Below, one piece after another: positions 63,001-64,000 of a stretch of 64,000 nucleotides of DNA. A program made the position numbers and the translations under genes. Position 1 is the first letter of the stretch. Each line of letters starts with the position of its first letter. The stretch covers positions 36,498-100,497 of the forward strand of contig JAPJBO010000839.1 in NCBI GenBank assembly GCA_030068145.1, in the 5' to 3' direction. The notes beneath the pieces are model-generated. The model made no database searches and was not told the DNA's origin. It saw nothing but the letters and a program-made list of their open reading frames with translations. This stretch comes from Diplonema papillatum (taxonomy: Eukaryota > Euglenozoa > Diplonemea > Diplonemida > Diplonemidae).

Positions 63001-63427
63001 TTTTTTGTTTTTTAGCCTCAGAGTCATGTGGTCGTTGGTGTTCCGATTTATTGTGGCGGCTTTTTTGTGCTCTGAAGTCTTCTTTTTGTTCGCGCTCTTT
63101 TCGTCGGTTCGTGTGACCTGGGTGCTGTTCGGCAGCCGGGTACCTTTGTTTTGGGGCTGCTTGGGGTCTGGAAAGACCTTTCTTGCAGCGGTTCTCTTCC
63201 TTTCCTTCCGTCCGTTTTGTTGGAAAACGTCCAACAAGTTCAGGCCCTTCTCGGGAGTGGCTTTGTCGGAAAATAAGACATTCGTCATCTGTCCGAATCG
63301 GAATTCCGACGATCGTCTTATCGTTCGTTCCACCAAGTTCGTCATCAAAGTAGTTAGCTTTCATGTTTTCGGACTCGGTGGTGGTTGACGACACACTCTG
63401 CCGTGATATACTATGCTTCTTAGGCAC
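60008..63427 (-). CDS. PLE GIY-YIG nuclease and reverse transcriptase
   Basis: An intact 1139-residue frame homologous to the ORF at 101-4696. Residues 1-200 are charged, with a Lys/Asn/Glu run. GIY-YIG lies at about 236-335 (GVIYALLNEGGTVLYVGQTS ... FWIKWLNPPLN). The RT has LPYLYGIPKLHKPQPRMRYI, FDFKEMYTKIPQ, TGIPMGGNASPDLANLYCYW and the catalytic RFIDDFLTWG. It ends shortly after the RT thumb with PPESPSPPNE, lacking the OTU and C2HC parts of the first element. It is clearly a different PLE family or subfamily. Confidence 0.9.
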   Translation of the reverse strand: MPKKHSISRQSVSSTTTESENMKANYFDDELGGTNDKTIVGIPIRTDDECLIFRQSHSREGPELVGRFPTKRTEGKEENRCKKGLSRPQAAPKQRYPAAEQHPGHTNRRKEREQKEDFRAQKSRHNKSEHQRPHDSEAKKQKNKNENKNEDKNKNKNRAHKKEKHKKDRQKTKRPKSDTRFLAAFTHTRNHPYNDDDHSERRRNAIQLFWKRYGKKVTDGRTKCGVDAKNIDDNGTGVIYALLNEGGTVLYVGQTSKTAEMRNTKHWENRNSKSNRVSQQLRKRGRKLYACPVQNVPERLYTQPADFPRVALPIEDFWIKWLNPPLNMTNRRQGEKVGRRPQKKKKRQRPPQRLRKRRNDGNVWHRMQDGELRIDTSPGFCSGLRKQLDHLIQLPLDQLGAYDMSTWHPNRALRLRTWMRTFVQGESVTEKVRTLERLLGQRIRNRTDKKAAPPRRYFKLTHQHPAQDRTAIAGVLSRTRVRDACPNPAVLDNLMVSNRLKPPLATLVCNVTEVSYETSQPVRTESVCPCQQHNVSSNYDGHALGLATDLKTDEALLSLFRKGRKYRVASSPMSLYDSMRHDVEEFVDLNFGKCSENEKSHFAATLTQEFDAVLGTLNAHTDEPHLRDALRALKKLQEHLVILPVDKTSHDFGFICKEKYKELVRNELQQSSTYQQLDSSVESILQQHQAFNKSHNFPHSNILPYLYGIPKLHKPQPRMRYIAGVSEKGNAEKKDEQKVQDERRAHKKQPKTRASTTPAHQEASGILKLVLATLQGKDEVSRAKTGIRRFFVVESIDGVAVHIKTNYARLRKKTPRTFDFKEMYTKIPQQRIVDYVMLAVLEAFEYAKSEKGFDLKAQRSKHRFEFSNAEAADMTAYSVEEIRELVEFIVGNTFVTNGGRCYQQVTGIPMGGNASPDLANLYCYWCEKLYIDSLIAEGRHEEARAHADSVRFIDDFLTWGVRPPPEAIYGMEYSETSKGVDDVVFLGMRIRAERDIKTDYIRLSVLDKGEEFPWYPIKYTHAESTVPRNTGTSIFKGALIRAARICNNMPDLKVEIMKVYYRLRNRGFSGRELRHVFDTFVTQTYGKYELDARVLSRFYYYVGKAYDEGRPTNVEKRFIGIRAPQQPAAPPESPSPPNE

Positions 63428-64000
63428 TTTAATAGGGGTTTTCGTGACGGTAAGGGGGTTTTTAATTTGGGTCTACCAACGTGTCAAGCTGACAGGTCCA
63501 AATGCGGTCCTGCGGTTTTCTTTTGTGGTCACACGGCAAGGGGCCATCGTGTGGTTGCAACATCCATTTGTTCGGTAGGGTTTCGGGTTTGTTGTTGCCC
63601 GGGGTTCTGGTATCCCTGGCTTCGCATCACTAGGTGTGGATGACACCTGCGTCGTTCTGTGTACCCTGGGGTTGTGGGTGAGTGGGGGTGTGGGGATTTT
63701 TTTAGCTTGGGGGAATCGGTAAAGCTGGGCTGGTTGCTTCCATCGTCACTTTTATCTGGCTGCCCCAACGGAAGCCAAGGCGAGAGTTCGGCACACGGTC
63801 AGCTCATGTCGTTTCCATTCCAAGCTGGGTGGGGAGAAGTGGGTTGCAGGAAGGCAGCTAACCTTCCTCTCTGGCGCGGGGTCGTGGGGCGGGGTTTAAA
63901 TAAAACTTTTACTTTGCTGGGGACCGGTGTGTTCGGCGCTCGGAAGCGTTGCTCGGGCCGGCCACAGGCCCAACAAAGGGATGCGGGGTTTGCTTCCGCG
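63428..64000. other. 5' flank of the second PLE
   Basis: No gene and no copy of the structured terminal motif was found before the window ends. T- and G-rich runs (for example 63450-63470) may be part of the leader. Confidence 0.4.

Larger units (their letters stand above)
59000..63999 (-). mobile_element. Second Penelope-like element with USP deubiquitinase ORF
   Basis: It comprises a 1139-codon GIY-YIG/RT frame (60008-63427) followed on the same strand, after 62 nt, by a USP-type frame (59289-59945). The 5' flank from 63428 to the window end shows no gene, and its terminus was not identified. The 3' boundary is uncertain; the TTGATGCTAGCATCAA block near 58900 belongs to another repeat. Confidence 0.75.

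Noticed and set aside
62324..63388. 354-codon plus-strand frame
   Set aside because: Antisense to the Lys/Asn-rich N-terminus of the second PLE; its composition (Phe/Val/Leu runs) is the mirror of that.

Overview
The window is nuclear DNA of a microbial eukaryote (a protist or alga; I cannot place the lineage). Evidence for this is ribosomal protein L28e with a spliceosomal intron, a protein kinase A regulatory subunit with an N-terminal repeat region, two folate-receptor-family membrane proteins, a C2-domain protein with a GYPQQ-rich tail split by an intron, an intronless Tex/SRBD1 homologue, and fragments of eukaryotic 18S and 28S rRNA. All recognised protein genes lie on the minus strand. 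Genes occupy a minority of the sequence; most of it is mobile elements, satellites and dispersed repeats.

Layout. 1-5899: a complete Penelope-like retroelement (PLE) with an N-terminal GIY-YIG endonuclease, reverse transcriptase, C-terminal OTU protease and C2HC finger, between direct repeats of at least 39 bp. 6.7-15.4 kb: small inverted-repeat elements, a 28S rRNA fragment, a Harbinger-like element nested in an AT-rich inverted repeat, a coiled-coil gene, and a 73-bp satellite with higher-order structure. 17.5-17.8 kb: joined terminal pieces of PLEs. 19.2-25.7 kb: a DIRS-order tyrosine-recombinase retrotransposon with split direct repeats and an internal 85-bp satellite. 28-29 kb and 37-38 kb: two folate-receptor-like paralogues with a 64-bp satellite between them. 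38.9-40.3 kb: L28e. 44.3-46.5 kb: PKA-R with a duplicated 3' end. 47.6 kb: a hAT-type MITE with an 8-bp target duplication. 49.1-51.9 kb: C2 gene. 52.6-55.1 kb: Tex. 56.1-58.1 kb: non-LTR and PLE 3' remnants. 59.0 kb to the end: a second PLE whose RT ORF is followed by a USP-type deubiquitinase ORF.

The most interesting themes are these. (1) Two permuted-domain PLEs each carry a deubiquitinase module, but of unrelated folds: OTU fused in frame in one, a USP fragment as a separate ORF in the other. (2) A conserved hairpin with a constant loop and covarying stem occurs at the 5' end of the intact PLE and at six other loci, in short and long forms; it looks like a functional RNA, and I could not assign it to any ribozyme class I know. 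(3) The 5' leader of the intact PLE holds a run of consecutive hairpins. Coordinates of repeat boundaries are read by eye and may be off by one or two bases.
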